From assembly GCA_016929795.1 (NCBI GenBank), contig JAFGIA010000037.1, forward strand, positions 3,424-67,423: a stretch of 64,000 bases of DNA, read 5' to 3'. Both the position numbers and the translations under genes were made by a program. Positions within the stretch are counted from its first letter, which is position 1. Every line of letters begins with the position of its first letter. The DNA comes from Anaerolineae bacterium. GTDB taxonomy: Bacteria; Chloroflexota; Anaerolineae; JAAYZQ01. A model generated the notes under the pieces. That model was not told the origin of the DNA. It did not search any database and saw only the letters and a list, made by a program, of their open reading frames with translations. This document shows, piece after piece, positions 45,942 to 54,119 of the stretch.

Positions 45942-47198
45942 ATGCGGTGTGATCTGGTCATCATCGGCGCCGGCGTGGCCGGCCTGAGCGTCGCTGCAGA
46001 AGTAGGGCATCGCGCACGCATCGAGGGACGTGAACGGGACGCGCCACGTGTCGTGGTCGTGGACGACAGGCAGTTGGCCGGTGAGCGTACGATCCTGACG
46101 TTTGTGCAAGAGATGACTGCTTTCGGACTGGAGGAGAGTATCCTACGCGTCTACCGCGCATTCGGCATGCGCTCATCTCTGGCAAGCCATGCCGTGCACG
46201 ACATGCCAGAGCCAGGCGTGGCAGCCGTCGACTATCGGCGTTTGTGCCTCTTGCTTGGCGAGCGCGTGGCCAGCTATCCAACGGTGCAGAGGATCTCGAC
46301 CCGGGTTACGGGCCTTCAGCGGGCCGCCGGAGGGTGGGAGATTCGCCTCGCCAACCGTCAAGCGCTCTTTGCTCCCATAGTCGTCGATGCTTCGGGAGCG
46401 TCACAACTGTCAGCCCGTCGCCGCTCACGCCTGTACAGCCACTCTTACGGCGAGCTGTTGGACGGATGTGAGGTGGATGATGCCGGCGTCGGTTACTTTC
46501 TGGGAGGTGGCCCTTTTGCCACAGGCGGTGGCTGGTTCTATCCGTTGGGTGAGGGACGTGCAAGCTTTGGCTTTGCCCAGGTGACACACAGGCCGCACAT
46601 TTCCACCGCAGAATTGGAGGCGGGCTTCAGGAGAGCGCGCAGCGCGTTCGAGCCTCTTGCCCGTGCCGTCGCGGCAGCACGCACCGTAGGCGTAGAAATG
46701 GGGACCATTCCTGTAGAGCCTGTAATGCCGCTCGTCGAGAAGGGGCTGATGCGCGTGGGCGATGCTGCAGGTCAGGCGACGCCCTGGATGTGCATGGGTG
46801 TAGAGCGCGCCTTGGTAAACGGCTCGCTGTGCGGGCGGTTAATTCTCGATGCACTTCACAGAGACAGGCTACAAGTCGATGGGTTGCGTCACTACGAGAA
46901 AGCGTGGCGTCAACTGGAGTGGCGCCGTTACAGGCAGGCCATGCTTCTCGCCCCCTTGCAGTGGGTGAAGGACGAGGAGCGCTGGGATCGGGCGATCGCG
47001 GCCCAGAATCGTTTCACACCAGAGGAGATGATGGCCAAGTTGCGCGAAAACTATCCCTTCTGGTCCTTGCCCACTCTCTACTGGTTTCGTGCATATCACC
47101 TGCTCGGTTTGGTGCGACGTGGCATCCGAGATCGAATTGTTCACCGGGGTGCTGCGCCGCTATCAACTCGCGTACGAGGGCGCAGGACAGAAGGTTGA
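45942..47198 (+). CDS. FAD-dependent oxidoreductase, geranylgeranyl-reductase-like
   Basis: The 418-residue protein starts with the FAD-binding DLVIIGAGVAGLS and has IVVDASGAS, followed by the second FAD motif LMRVGDAAGQATPW and a MGVERALVNG helix. The order and spacing match the geranylgeranyl reductase/lycopene-cyclase/FixC superfamily. The C-terminal helical part (residues of about 320-400) is typical of reductases acting on long hydrophobic substrates. It lies directly after a UbiA prenyltransferase gene, which supports an isoprenoid substrate. Which double bonds it reduces, or whether it hydroxylates instead, cannot be told. Confidence 0.78.
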   Translation: MRCDLVIIGAGVAGLSVAAEVGHRARIEGRERDAPRVVVVDDRQLAGERTILTFVQEMTAFGLEESILRVYRAFGMRSSLASHAVHDMPEPGVAAVDYRRLCLLLGERVASYPTVQRISTRVTGLQRAAGGWEIRLANRQALFAPIVVDASGASQLSARRRSRLYSHSYGELLDGCEVDDAGVGYFLGGGPFATGGGWFYPLGEGRASFGFAQVTHRPHISTAELEAGFRRARSAFEPLARAVAAARTVGVEMGTIPVEPVMPLVEKGLMRVGDAAGQATPWMCMGVERALVNGSLCGRLILDALHRDRLQVDGLRHYEKAWRQLEWRRYRQAMLLAPLQWVKDEERWDRAIAAQNRFTPEEMMAKLRENYPFWSLPTLYWFRAYHLLGLVRRGIRDRIVHRGAAPLSTRVRGRRTEG

Positions 47199-47262
47199 TC
47201 GGCTTCTGGATGCCTACGCTCGCTGAGCGAGCCGGTGTCCTGGAAACCGCGAGGAGGCAGTC

Positions 47263-50040
47263 ATGAGGCAAGAAACCAAATCAAATGCTGCTGGGTTTTT
47301 CCGCATCAGCGTGGTACTCGCCCTGCTCTGCATAGGGTTGGTGCCGGCTATGGTTCCACAGGTCACCCGGGCTGCCGGGCCGCTCGACTTTACCGGGCGC
47401 TGGGGCACACAACACGTCGCCAATTGGGACCTGGCGGACTATGAGGTCACATTCTCTGCAGATCAGAACCACTTTCCGTGGGATTTCATCTCGTTTGTCG
47501 GGCAGCGCGGTGCAATCTCTCTCTGCGGACATCCCGATATCGCCGACACCTTTGCCTGGTCTTCGTCATCTGCCCTGGCCGGTGCAGGGACCGGGGACCT
47601 GCTGCGCGTCAAGGGACCCGATGCGCAAAGCTACTCTCATATTACCAAGATCGGCCTGGTGATCGGCACGGGATCCGATGCGGAGCGGGCATGGTTCTCT
47701 AGCGGCACCATTGACGAGTACTACCTGGCACCTGAATCTGTCGGCTATCGCGCGACGGTCCTGGGGCGAAGCGTGACGGTGCGCCTCAGCCACCTGACCG
47801 ACGGGGCAGACGACGCCGTGGGTGTGATAGAAGTGTCGATCGACGATCCGACCGATGCCCGCATCTACTTTGTGACGGACCTGGAACCCGCCGTGCACGA
47901 GCCACAGGCCTTTGGCTTTATCTCGCGCCCAGACACGCTCATCAGCTACGACGACAGCAGCGAGTCACTGGCCGCCTATAACGAGGGGGGCAGTGCCCGC
48001 ATGGACATCTATATGTACAGCAGTGAACCGCTCGCCAGTTGGAGCGGCACCAACCTGGCCTTTGACACCTACTTGAACAATGACGTCCTCGACGAGCAGG
48101 TGTTGCCCACCGCCTCCGACGGTCGTTCAGCCTTTATTGTCCAGGCCGAGCCAACCGTCTACTTTTACGTGGGCAGCAGCCTGTTGAGCGCCGGTGTGCG
48201 CCAGGATCCGACGGCAGCAATCGAAGCACTGGGAGCGGAGAGGGTGAGTGCCCTCGACGAGACATCCGTCATTCACTCGTCCGAGATGCCCTCCTTTGAG
48301 CTGGTCAACCTCTTGTCCAATCTTTTTAATGCCTACCTCATCAACCCTGACGGCGCGATCTATTACTGCGACCGCGCATTTCTCTACGGCGCCGACAGCC
48401 TGATGCCGATCGTTTCCGTGCCCGAGCTGCTGCCCACGGCGTGGGTGTCTGCCTACACCCAGGGCCTCGACTATTTCGGAGACAACCGCTACACCAGCCC
48501 CACGAGCTGGCGTTACGCCGAAAAGTATGACATAGACGAGGAACCGCGGCTGCCGTCCTGGTACACGGGTGGCATTCCCGGCTACATCTTGATGCTGCCC
48601 GACGGAAGCCTGGACGAGCTTGGGCAATGGTCCGATCTCTACGAAACGGCCCAGTACATCACCGGCGTCTACCGGCACTTTCAGGTTACGGGCGACCAGA
48701 GCTTTGTGGGCACCCAACAAGCAGCGGTGCTCGACGCTCTCGACCTGCTAAAGCGCTTTGAAACCGAGTACGAGTCTGACTATGGGCCAGACGGCGATCA
48801 GTATCCCAATGTGCTCTATCCCATGGCCGGCCTGGGCGGGATCGCGGGCACCTATCCCGGTGAAACGGGAGCGACTATCGAGGCGTATCGCTCCGCCGAG
48901 CAGCTTTTGCGGTTGTGGTCCATGGATGCTGAAGCCGACGATCTGGCGAACAACTATATCGCCCCCATGGTCGCCGGCTTTGACGCCTTTTTCTGGGATG
49001 CAGGTCTGGGCTTTTACACCGGCGTGGCCGACGAAAACAGCCTGTGGCGCACGCCGGGCACCTGGTACCAGGACAAGTGGACGCAGGCGATGCTCCCCCC
49101 GCTCCTGGACGACGTGGGCACCACCCACCTCGCCGAGATGGTCGACACCTTTGTCACCTCGGGATTCTATGACCTGGGTCAGAATGTGCACTGGCTGAGC
49201 CCGGACAGCGAGAACTGGTGTGAGCCCGGGTGCTGGGGGACGGATCCACGGTGGACCAACGGGTTCAGGATGGAGGGCGGCTTTTACAATGGCCTGCCCG
49301 GTGTCGTGACACCCCTCGCCTACTATCAGCTCGGAGAGGGCACACTCGGTAACCAGTACGCGAACTATTATTTTGACGTGTGGCTCACCCACGGCCCCTA
49401 CGAGTCGATGTATGAATGGGACTACCAGTTGCCGGGACTGTATCGGGAGACGTCCATTTATATCGAGTCCGCGAATTCGACGATCTGGTTGTTAAAGAAG
49501 GCGCTGGGGTTGTCGGTCGGCGGCCTGACGGTGACGATCGTCCCCGCACTTGAAGGCGAGTTCAGCGTCGAGAACCTGCATGTCACATCGCAGGGGTTGA
49601 CGGCGGTCCTCGACTACTGGCGCGAGGCGAATGGCGCGGAGTATGTCCGCGTGGTGAACAACGAAGGGCTGACGATCTATGCGCCTAACGCTTCGCCCAC
49701 TGCTGTGACGCTCGCTTCGTTCCAGGCCCGGGCAGAGGGACACGCGGCCCGTCTCACGTGGGAGACCGTCTCAGAGGTCGACGTCCTCGGCTTTAACCTA
49801 TATAGAAGCGAGCGCGCGGGAGACGTAGGCGAGAGACTGAATCGCGATCTGCTGCCCTGCCAGGCATGTGGCACGCCCGGGGGGGCCGCCTATTCCAAGC
49901 TCGACCCCGGCATCGTTCCGGGCACCGAGTACTACTATACCATCGAGGTGATCGGCATGTCTGGGATGGCGCTGCTCTCTACGTCCATGCCTTTCACACT
50001 GCCTCGCTTTTTCGTTTATCTGCCTGTGCTAAGCCGGTAA
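47263..50040 (+). CDS. Secreted six-hairpin-glycosidase-like protein with 114-residue C-terminal module
   Basis: The 925-residue protein has a signal peptide ending near QVTRAAG. A beta-rich N-terminal part of about 300 residues follows, then a large helical region with TWYQDKWTQAMLPPLL, GFYDLGQNVHWLSPD and repeated aromatic helices that look like an alpha/alpha toroid of the GH15/GH63/GH78 type. The C-terminus is the module that starts PTAVTLASF and ends FVYLPVLSR. GAGGAGG lies five bases before ATG 47263. It could trim or remodel the polysaccharide outside the cell. The glycosidase assignment rests on fold features only. Confidence 0.7.
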   Translation: MRQETKSNAAGFFRISVVLALLCIGLVPAMVPQVTRAAGPLDFTGRWGTQHVANWDLADYEVTFSADQNHFPWDFISFVGQRGAISLCGHPDIADTFAWSSSSALAGAGTGDLLRVKGPDAQSYSHITKIGLVIGTGSDAERAWFSSGTIDEYYLAPESVGYRATVLGRSVTVRLSHLTDGADDAVGVIEVSIDDPTDARIYFVTDLEPAVHEPQAFGFISRPDTLISYDDSSESLAAYNEGGSARMDIYMYSSEPLASWSGTNLAFDTYLNNDVLDEQVLPTASDGRSAFIVQAEPTVYFYVGSSLLSAGVRQDPTAAIEALGAERVSALDETSVIHSSEMPSFELVNLLSNLFNAYLINPDGAIYYCDRAFLYGADSLMPIVSVPELLPTAWVSAYTQGLDYFGDNRYTSPTSWRYAEKYDIDEEPRLPSWYTGGIPGYILMLPDGSLDELGQWSDLYETAQYITGVYRHFQVTGDQSFVGTQQAAVLDALDLLKRFETEYESDYGPDGDQYPNVLYPMAGLGGIAGTYPGETGATIEAYRSAEQLLRLWSMDAEADDLANNYIAPMVAGFDAFFWDAGLGFYTGVADENSLWRTPGTWYQDKWTQAMLPPLLDDVGTTHLAEMVDTFVTSGFYDLGQNVHWLSPDSENWCEPGCWGTDPRWTNGFRMEGGFYNGLPGVVTPLAYYQLGEGTLGNQYANYYFDVWLTHGPYESMYEWDYQLPGLYRETSIYIESANSTIWLLKKALGLSVGGLTVTIVPALEGEFSVENLHVTSQGLTAVLDYWREANGAEYVRVVNNEGLTIYAPNASPTAVTLASFQARAEGHAARLTWETVSEVDVLGFNLYRSERAGDVGERLNRDLLPCQACGTPGGAAYSKLDPGIVPGTEYYYTIEVIGMSGMALLSTSMPFTLPRFFVYLPVLSR
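49696..50040 (+). other. 114-residue C-terminal module, copy 2 (ends YLPVLSR)
   Basis: It begins PTAVTLASF, contains TWETVSEVDVLGFNLYRS and DLLPCQACG, and ends FVYLPVLSR. It has the same length of 114 residues as the modules at 36358 and 56939 and aligns with them without gaps. It shares with copy 3 a cysteine at position 55 that copy 1 lacks. It follows a helical-toroid domain. Confidence 0.8.
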
Positions 50041-50042
50041 AG

Positions 50043-51800
50043 ATGGAACGCTCCGAGCCTCGATCCACGCCGTCGATACCCACGCACAGCTTCTTGCCCA
50101 CCACGGCCGTCGCGGGTCCCGTGGGGGGGCGCTATGCGTGGACGCGAGCAAACATCGCGGAGGTCCTGCCCGACGTGGTGACACCGCTCACCTGGTCTCT
50201 GTTTCGCCACGGCCTGTTGAACCGTCCGCTGGCGGTGGTGGACGCGCCCGATGCCGGCGGCGAAAGAGCCGAGGCTGAAGGCATCCGGCTGCACGCGGGA
50301 AAGGCGTATCTGCGCACCGACAAGCTGCTCGACCGGTTCTGCCGGCTGCCCGGGGTCACCCCCGAGATCGTGCATCTTGCCCTTGGCCTGGAGGAATTGC
50401 CCAGGGATACGGCAGCTCCTCACCAGCGGCGCGCCGGGATGCGCGAGCGCACGAGCGCCGCGATCTGGCTCATCGATCTCGTGACGGGCCTGCCCCTCTT
50501 GCGCTTCCGGGTGCACCGCTACACGGCGAGCTATGCTCTCTCTGGTGAGCCGGGCGCGGGCATCGAATCGATCGAATCGGTCCTTGCGCGAACGACCCGT
50601 TGTTTCCAGCTACATCTCCACGCCACCGCGTATGCCATCGGAGCCTATGGGCTCACCCTGGCACTGTTGCGACGCTGGCTTCCAGCCGAGGCTGACAAGC
50701 TGGCGCCTGCTCTTCTCACGGGTCTGAAAGAGCTACAAACGGCGAGGCAGGGGTTATCTCTCTGGCAGTTGGCCCACCGCGCCCGGCAGAGTCCCGAGCT
50801 GGAGAGCGCGCTCGTGAGTGGGGGCGATTGGGACGCGGCGGCGGCCGCCGCCCTTCAGGTGCCGGGGGGTGGGGAGTGGCTAGCAGCCTTTGCAGAATTC
50901 CGAGCCCAAAATGGTTCTCGCGCCGTGGGCGAGTTCGAGCTGAGGAACCCACGCTGGCACGAGGACCCTGGCTTTCTTCTGACTACGTTGCGGACCTACC
51001 TTCAGGATCGACATCTCCACGATCCGGCTACTCTGATGGCACGGTGGCAAGAGGAGCGGGATTTCGCGATGGCAATCGTCGAGCGAGAGGCCGGCCGGTG
51101 GCGGGCCGCGATTTTGAGTCGGTTGATGGCGCTGCTCAGCACGTGCGTGACCGAGCGAGAAAACATGAAGTACCGCCTGATGACATGTTACGATCTGCTG
51201 CGGCGGCGCTTTTTAATGCTAGCTCGCGACCTGGTCGACCGCGGACTGCTGCAGTCCACGGGTGACGTCTTTTTTCTCACTGCGAGCGAGGCGCTCGCCC
51301 TCGTCTCGGGGCACGGCAGCGTGCCCGATTCCATCGAGCGTATCGTTCAAGAACGGCGAGCGATCCATGATCGCTGGCAGGCGATCGCCGCACCGCCAGG
51401 CAAGGCCGAGCAGGTGAGCAGCGGCGCGCTCCAGTCGTCGGAAGAGTCCACTACGTTGGGCCAGGACGTGTTGCGCGGCATCTCTTGCAGCCCCGGTGTG
51501 GGGCACGGCAGGGCACGGGTCATGCACGACATTTCCTCGAGCTCGGCGTTTCAGCCAGGCGAGATCTTGGTCGCCCCCAGCACCGACCCCGGCTGGACAC
51601 CGCTCTTTTTAAGCGCGGCAGGTGTCGTCACGGAGATGGGAGGCTTTTTATCGCACGGCGCCACGGTCGCGCGCGAATACCGGGTCCCTGCGGTTGTCAG
51701 CGTCAGCTCGGCGTGCAGTGCGATTCGCACCGGAGATCTGGTTACGGTGGATGGTAATCGCGGGCTCGTGCACATCCATCACGAGAGGCACTTCCCATGA
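50043..51800 (+). CDS. PEP-synthase-like protein lacking the ATP-grasp domain
   Basis: The 585-residue protein begins with the region WTRANIAEVLPDVVTPLTW, which in PEP synthases and rifampicin phosphotransferases comes after the ATP-grasp domain. It ends with the phosphohistidine swivel domain EMGGFLSHGATVARE, where His538 is the expected phosphate carrier. No ATP-binding domain is encoded before ATG 50043, and the upstream sequence belongs to the previous gene, so either a partner supplies phosphate or the protein has another role. ATG 50043 lies two bases after the upstream stop. It overlaps the flippase gene by four bases. Confidence 0.75.
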   Translation: MERSEPRSTPSIPTHSFLPTTAVAGPVGGRYAWTRANIAEVLPDVVTPLTWSLFRHGLLNRPLAVVDAPDAGGERAEAEGIRLHAGKAYLRTDKLLDRFCRLPGVTPEIVHLALGLEELPRDTAAPHQRRAGMRERTSAAIWLIDLVTGLPLLRFRVHRYTASYALSGEPGAGIESIESVLARTTRCFQLHLHATAYAIGAYGLTLALLRRWLPAEADKLAPALLTGLKELQTARQGLSLWQLAHRARQSPELESALVSGGDWDAAAAAALQVPGGGEWLAAFAEFRAQNGSRAVGEFELRNPRWHEDPGFLLTTLRTYLQDRHLHDPATLMARWQEERDFAMAIVEREAGRWRAAILSRLMALLSTCVTERENMKYRLMTCYDLLRRRFLMLARDLVDRGLLQSTGDVFFLTASEALALVSGHGSVPDSIERIVQERRAIHDRWQAIAAPPGKAEQVSSGALQSSEESTTLGQDVLRGISCSPGVGHGRARVMHDISSSSAFQPGEILVAPSTDPGWTPLFLSAAGVVTEMGGFLSHGATVAREYRVPAVVSVSSACSAIRTGDLVTVDGNRGLVHIHHERHFP

Positions 51801-53269
51801 ATGTTGCCGTGAACGTCGCCAAAAACTCGGCCATGCTGTTCATAGCTTCGCTCGTCGAACGGCTGTCCAGCATCGTCTTCATCGCGGTGCTCGTTCGCTC
51901 TGTTTCACCCGACGACTTTGCAATCTATACACTCGTCGTGACCTTCTTCGAGTTTGGCTCGCTTCTGGCCGACCTGGGGATGAGCCAGGTGATCACCCGG
52001 GACGTTGCTCAGGCCCAGGACCATGGCAGCACGATCTGGTCCAACTCGTTGAGCTTGGGGGCACTCTGGTCATTGCTCGCCTGGATTGCCGTGGGCGCGA
52101 CGGGCCTCATCCTCGGCTACACCCCGGAGGTGTCGCGCCTGATCTGGCTGGTTGGTGGCGGGCTCGGCCTGCGGGTTGTGTGGCTCTTTTCCGGCGCCGT
52201 TCTGCGCGCCTTTGAGCGCATGGAAATCGTGTCGGCGGTTAATAGCGGGCAGGCGATCTTTTACGCGTCCACTGCCATCCTCTGCCTGGTCGCAGGGCTG
52301 AGTGTACGGGCCATCCTCTACGCAATGATTCTCTCGACTGGCCTGGCGGCGGCTGTCACTTTTTGTGTGGTGCACAAGCACCTGGTGCGCTTTCGATTCA
52401 ACATGGATGGTGCCATGTGGCGCCGCATGGTCGGCGAGGTATGGCCCATCGCGCTCCTGTTGGGATGCGATGTGCTGCTGCGGCGCGTGGCCATCCTCAT
52501 CCTCTTTTCGGTGCGCCCGGCGAGCGACGTGGCGCAGTACAGTGCCGCGATGCGCGTCGTCGACCTCCTTGGACTGTTGACGACCAGCCTCACGGGCGCG
52601 CTGTTGCCGCGCATGGCGTTTGCCTGGGAAGTGCGCGCGAAGGCAGGGTGGCGGGCCTATCGCCACTCTTTGCGCTACTTTATCCTCCTGAGCGTGGGGC
52701 TGACGGTTGGTATGCTTCTCGTCGCCCGCCCTCTCGTGCTGCTCCTACTCGGGGCTGCCTACCTGGACAGTCTGGTGCCTCTCCGAGTCCTGCTCCTCTC
52801 TTTCTTTTTGAGCTTTGTCGGTGGACCGATGGGCGCCCTGCTGCTGGTCTCCAAGGAGCAGCTCATCGCATTTGTGCCCAGAGCACTGATCATTACCGCG
52901 GTCACGGTGGCCGTCAGCCTGTGGCTACTGCCGCGCTATGGCATCGTGGCTGCCGCCTGGATCAGCGTGGGCAGCTCGGGCGCGTTTTTGCTGGCAAAAA
53001 ACCGGGCCATCCACCGCCTATCGGACGGGTCGATCCCGTGGCTGAGCTTTCTTGCACGCCCCGTAGCGGCCGCCGCGGGAATGGCGTGCATGTTGTGGCT
53101 CCTGCACAGGGCATCGCTCCTGTTGATGGCACCTCTTGGAGCGCTAACCTATGGGCTATTGCTGCTGCTTTTCAAAGAATTCAATGCGCCAGAATACGAC
53201 GCACTTCGCGAGTGGACCACTGCACACTGGAGAAAGGCTGTAGCGCGTGGATTCCTCGGGCGCGCGTAG
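51797..53269 (+). CDS. wzx: Oligosaccharide flippase (Wzx/MVF-type)
   Basis: The 490-residue protein has about fourteen hydrophobic segments and the polysaccharide-transport features of the Wzx family, including an N-terminal KNSAMLFIASLVERLSSIVF span and a DFAIYTLVVTFFEFGSLLAD loop. It would flip lipid-linked repeat units to the outer face for the Wzy-like protein at 25608. ATG 51797 overlaps the upstream stop by four bases. It is typical in length and intact. Confidence 0.85.
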   Translation: MNVAVNVAKNSAMLFIASLVERLSSIVFIAVLVRSVSPDDFAIYTLVVTFFEFGSLLADLGMSQVITRDVAQAQDHGSTIWSNSLSLGALWSLLAWIAVGATGLILGYTPEVSRLIWLVGGGLGLRVVWLFSGAVLRAFERMEIVSAVNSGQAIFYASTAILCLVAGLSVRAILYAMILSTGLAAAVTFCVVHKHLVRFRFNMDGAMWRRMVGEVWPIALLLGCDVLLRRVAILILFSVRPASDVAQYSAAMRVVDLLGLLTTSLTGALLPRMAFAWEVRAKAGWRAYRHSLRYFILLSVGLTVGMLLVARPLVLLLLGAAYLDSLVPLRVLLLSFFLSFVGGPMGALLLVSKEQLIAFVPRALIITAVTVAVSLWLLPRYGIVAAAWISVGSSGAFLLAKNRAIHRLSDGSIPWLSFLARPVAAAAGMACMLWLLHRASLLLMAPLGALTYGLLLLLFKEFNAPEYDALREWTTAHWRKAVARGFLGRA

Positions 53270-53273
53270 GCAG

Positions 53274-54119
53274 ATGGCAAACAGTCGCAGGGTGGATAGT
53301 ACAGAGCCCCTCTTGATCGTGATTCCAGTCTATAACGAAGCCGGCTCGATTGTGCAGGTGCTGCGCCGTCTGCGTGAGATGATCGACGCCGACATCCTGA
53401 TCGTGGACGACTGCTCCGGCGATGGGTCTGCCGCCGCCGTGGCGGCGAGCGGCATCTCGTTGCCACACATGCTCCGTCACGAGCGGAATCGTGGCTATGG
53501 CGCCGCGCTGCGCACAGGATTCGATTTCGCCATCCGGTATGGGTACGACCTCGTGCTCACCTTCGATGCCGATGGTCAACACGATCCCGCTGATGTGCCC
53601 CGGCTGCTGGCTGTCCGTGACCGGGCGGATATTATCTCGGGCAGCCGCTTTCATCCCGAGTCGCCGCGCACCGGTACCCCGCCAACGGAAAGACTGCGGG
53701 CCAACCGGCACCTGGCAGAGCTGGTGGCGCGCTACACGGGATATGAAATTACCGACAGCGCTTGTGGTCTCAAGGTGTACTATACGACCAGCCTTGCCAG
53801 GCTATCCATTAGCGAGCCAGGATATGCAATGCCCTACCAGGTCTGGGGGCAGGCTGCCCGGCTCGGTTTGACCGTCTACGAGTTGCCGGTCTCCATGATC
53901 TACCACCCGACGAAGGATGCAGCCGACCACGACGTCGGGTCCCTGGACAGTACCATCGAGGTATGCTCTGCCCTCCTGCTCCAGGCCTTATCACAGCCAG
54001 CGGCCACAAAGAGGACGACTCGTACTTATCTGGAATGGATCAAGACGAGGTTGTCGCCTGGTCCTCATTACACGCGCGTTTCCGGCGCAAGCCAGGAAGC
54101 GAAAGAGGAGGGAACGTGA
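53274..54119 (+). CDS. Family 2 glycosyltransferase, DPM/polyprenyl-phosphate type, soluble
   Basis: The 281-residue GT2 enzyme has IVIPVYNEAGSI, IVDDCSGDGS, NRGYGAALRTGFDFA and the metal-binding TFDADGQHDP. This matches dolichol-phosphate-mannose-synthase-like enzymes, but without the membrane segments of the relative at 381. ATG 53274 follows the flippase stop by four bases; GTG 53247 is an in-frame alternative inside the flippase gene. It would make a polyprenyl-phosphate sugar for one of the GT-C proteins. Its stop overlaps the next gene in a GTGA arrangement. Confidence 0.84.
   Translation: MANSRRVDSTEPLLIVIPVYNEAGSIVQVLRRLREMIDADILIVDDCSGDGSAAAVAASGISLPHMLRHERNRGYGAALRTGFDFAIRYGYDLVLTFDADGQHDPADVPRLLAVRDRADIISGSRFHPESPRTGTPPTERLRANRHLAELVARYTGYEITDSACGLKVYYTTSLARLSISEPGYAMPYQVWGQAARLGLTVYELPVSMIYHPTKDAADHDVGSLDSTIEVCSALLLQALSQPAATKRTTRTYLEWIKTRLSPGPHYTRVSGASQEAKEEGT

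Noticed and set aside
38811..47198. A hopanoid-type block (GT2, radical SAM, SDR, UbiA, FAD enzyme)
   Set aside because: No squalene-hopene cyclase or squalene synthase genes are present, and the radical SAM protein lacks obvious HpnH-specific features.
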